From Thermoplasmata archaeon (GTDB taxonomy: Archaea > Thermoplasmatota > Thermoplasmata > Thermoplasmatales > Thermoplasmataceae): a stretch of DNA of 6,643 nt. Within the stretch, counting starts at the first letter, position 1, and every line of letters begins with the position of its first letter. The stretch lies in NCBI GenBank assembly GCA_021790415.1, contig JAJYDZ010000097.1, forward strand, positions 1 to 6,643, written 5' to 3'. The position numbers were made by a program, and so were the translations under genes. Below are positions 5,993-6,643 of the stretch, in pieces. The notes under the pieces are model-generated. The model was given only the letters and a program-made list of their open reading frames with translations. It was not told where the DNA came from and did not search any database.

Positions 5993-6024
5993 CAATATTT
6001 AAAACGTTTTGCTATTAAATATTG
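5993..6024. promoter_or_regulatory. Perfect 10-bp inverted repeat, candidate operator
   Basis: CAATATTTAA (5993-6002) is the exact reverse complement of TTAAATATTG (6015-6024), with a 12-nt spacer that overlaps a small palindrome, AAAACGTTTT (6001-6010). The 32-bp dyad ends 8 nt upstream of the TATA box at 5977-5984, where it would touch BRE and TFB binding. AT-rich composition raises the chance of such repeats, but perfect arms at this position are notable. Confidence 0.5.
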
Positions 6025-6035
6025 TAAACTCTTGT

Positions 6036-6058
6036 ATAATGCCTAAAATTCGCATTAT
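6036..6058. repeat. Short hairpin-forming inverted repeat
   Basis: ATAATGC (6036-6042) and GCATTAT (6052-6058) are exact reverse complements around 9 nt. The site lies about 190 nt beyond the transporter stop and about 50 nt upstream of the TATA box of the next gene. It could be a further regulatory site or part of the transporter transcript's 3' end. Confidence 0.35.
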
Positions 6059-6248
6059 CCCTGAATATTTGACCTATTTTAACATTTGAGAGGGGAAAAT
6101 TATACACCCTTAGTGGTATTAGGATGTTCTTATACTGTTGATGAATCGGAAAAGTGATACTTTCACTGGTGCATACGATATATTCATTCAATTCCTATTC
6201 CCCCTGATTTTATGTTTTTGGTCCGACTATAGAATGTACCATGTTAAT

Positions 6249-6643
6249 CTAAATATTTGTGCCAAGCTTGACCGCCTCGAGAAATGCAACTATTATAAAC
6301 ACGGATCCAAGGAAATAATAGATAGTTTTATCTTCCATTCCAAGAGCTCTTCTCGCAAAATATAGTCCGGAAACTAGTGATATAACCCCTATGATTAATC
6401 CCCCGATTATATCAACGCTGTTGAGTACGAGATAACCGGCGGTACCGCTCATTGCTGAAACAAACATGGATAGAGTGGCAGTTCCCACCATGGTCTTGGC
6501 ATCCAGTGAATATAAAAGCATCATGACTGCTATGAACATTATGCCACCGCTGGTTCCAAGCGTTCCGGTCATAATACCTATTGGTAAGCTGATTAAAAAT
6601 CCAAGACAATTTGGATGCGAAATATCACGATGCCTGATATTCA
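6249..6643 (-). CDS. TauE/SafE family membrane transporter, C-terminal part
   Basis: The open frame runs off the right edge of the window; 130 residues are visible and the start is outside. An ATG at 6570-6572 is internal: the upstream codons continue without a stop and encode GFLISLPIGI, a hydrophobic stretch that leads into the helix. The motif GTLGTSGGIMFI, followed by MVGTATLSMFVSAMSGTAGY and GGLIIGVISLVSGLYFARRAL, is the characteristic second half of TauE/SafE (formerly DUF81) proteins, built from two similar halves of about four helices each. The last helix is about IYYFLGSVFIIVAFLEAV. The family exports sulfite, sulfoacetate and other sulfur-containing or organic anions across the cytoplasmic membrane; the substrate here cannot be told. 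It shares a strand with the next gene, but the 304-nt gap with its own promoter argues against one operon. Confidence 0.88.
   Translation of the reverse strand, partial: NIRHRDISHPNCLGFLISLPIGIMTGTLGTSGGIMFIAVMMLLYSLDAKTMVGTATLSMFVSAMSGTAGYLVLNSVDIIGGLIIGVISLVSGLYFARRALGMEDKTIYYFLGSVFIIVAFLEAVKLGTNI

Larger units (their letters stand above)
5945..6248. other. 304-nt intergenic control region
   Basis: Between the transporter stop and the 300-residue gene lies AT-rich DNA without a supported gene. It holds a TATA box (5977-5984), a perfect 10-bp inverted repeat (5993-6024) and a 7-bp hairpin (6036-6058). A plus-strand open frame at 6138-6365 runs antisense into the transporter, has no promoter and no family resemblance, and is treated as a shadow. 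No strong U-run terminator for the transporter is visible on the minus strand. Confidence 0.55.

Noticed and set aside
6138..6365. Plus-strand open frame of 75 codons antisense to the transporter end
   Set aside because: Its second half overlaps a well-supported TauE/SafE coding region. It has no clear promoter or ribosome-binding site, and the protein shows no recognisable pattern.
6570..6572. ATG as the start of a short 107-residue membrane protein
   Set aside because: The frame continues upstream to the window edge without a stop and adds hydrophobic residues that complete a family-typical helix, so this ATG is internal.

Overview
The window looks like a piece of an archaeal chromosome, most probably from the Thermoplasmatales (a Ferroplasma, Cuniculiplasma or Thermoplasma relative). 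The reasons are an AT-rich sequence, archaeal TATA boxes a short distance upstream of start codons with few Shine-Dalgarno sites, a YVTN beta-propeller protein with a C-terminal membrane anchor, and an archaeal-style penicillin-acylase homologue rich in N-glycosylation sequons. The lineage is inferred from style and family content, not from a marker gene. All six recognised genes lie on the minus strand, so transcription runs from high to low coordinates.

In transcription order: (1) the C-terminal part of a TauE/SafE-type transporter enters from the right edge (6643-6249). (2) A 304-nt intergenic region holds a perfect 10-bp inverted repeat just upstream of a TATA box, which serves a 300-residue soluble protein of unknown function (5944-5042). 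The TATA position argues for a start 17 codons inside the longest open frame. (3) The 189-nt gap up to the acylase gene holds a near-perfect 26-bp dyad, a strong TATA box, a possible 23-codon leader ORF and a second, proximal TATA-like box. (4) A large secreted or membrane-anchored Ntn-hydrolase of the penicillin acylase family (4852-2309) follows, with its autoprocessing Ser and other active-site residues intact. (5) A four-helix membrane protein (2312-1947) overlaps its stop codon as ATGA behind an excellent Shine-Dalgarno sequence, so the two are translationally coupled.

The left third looks looser. A YVTN beta-propeller gene (1760-1155) keeps only its last three and a half repeats and the membrane anchor. 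It has no signal peptide and stop codons sit directly upstream, so it is probably a remnant. A 573-nt region without a convincing gene (582-1154) carries several inverted repeats that can pair in alternative ways, a plus-strand TATA box and a plus-strand T7 run; it may encode a small RNA. A small two-helix membrane protein resembling the DUF6232 layout lies at 581-189. Positions 1-188 hold no feature I can support.

The biological core is the acylase with its co-translated membrane partner: an extracytoplasmic amide hydrolase of unknown substrate and a small integral membrane protein, controlled from a region with a dyad and two possible promoters. The upstream 300-residue protein may be functionally connected, but this rests on neighbourhood only.
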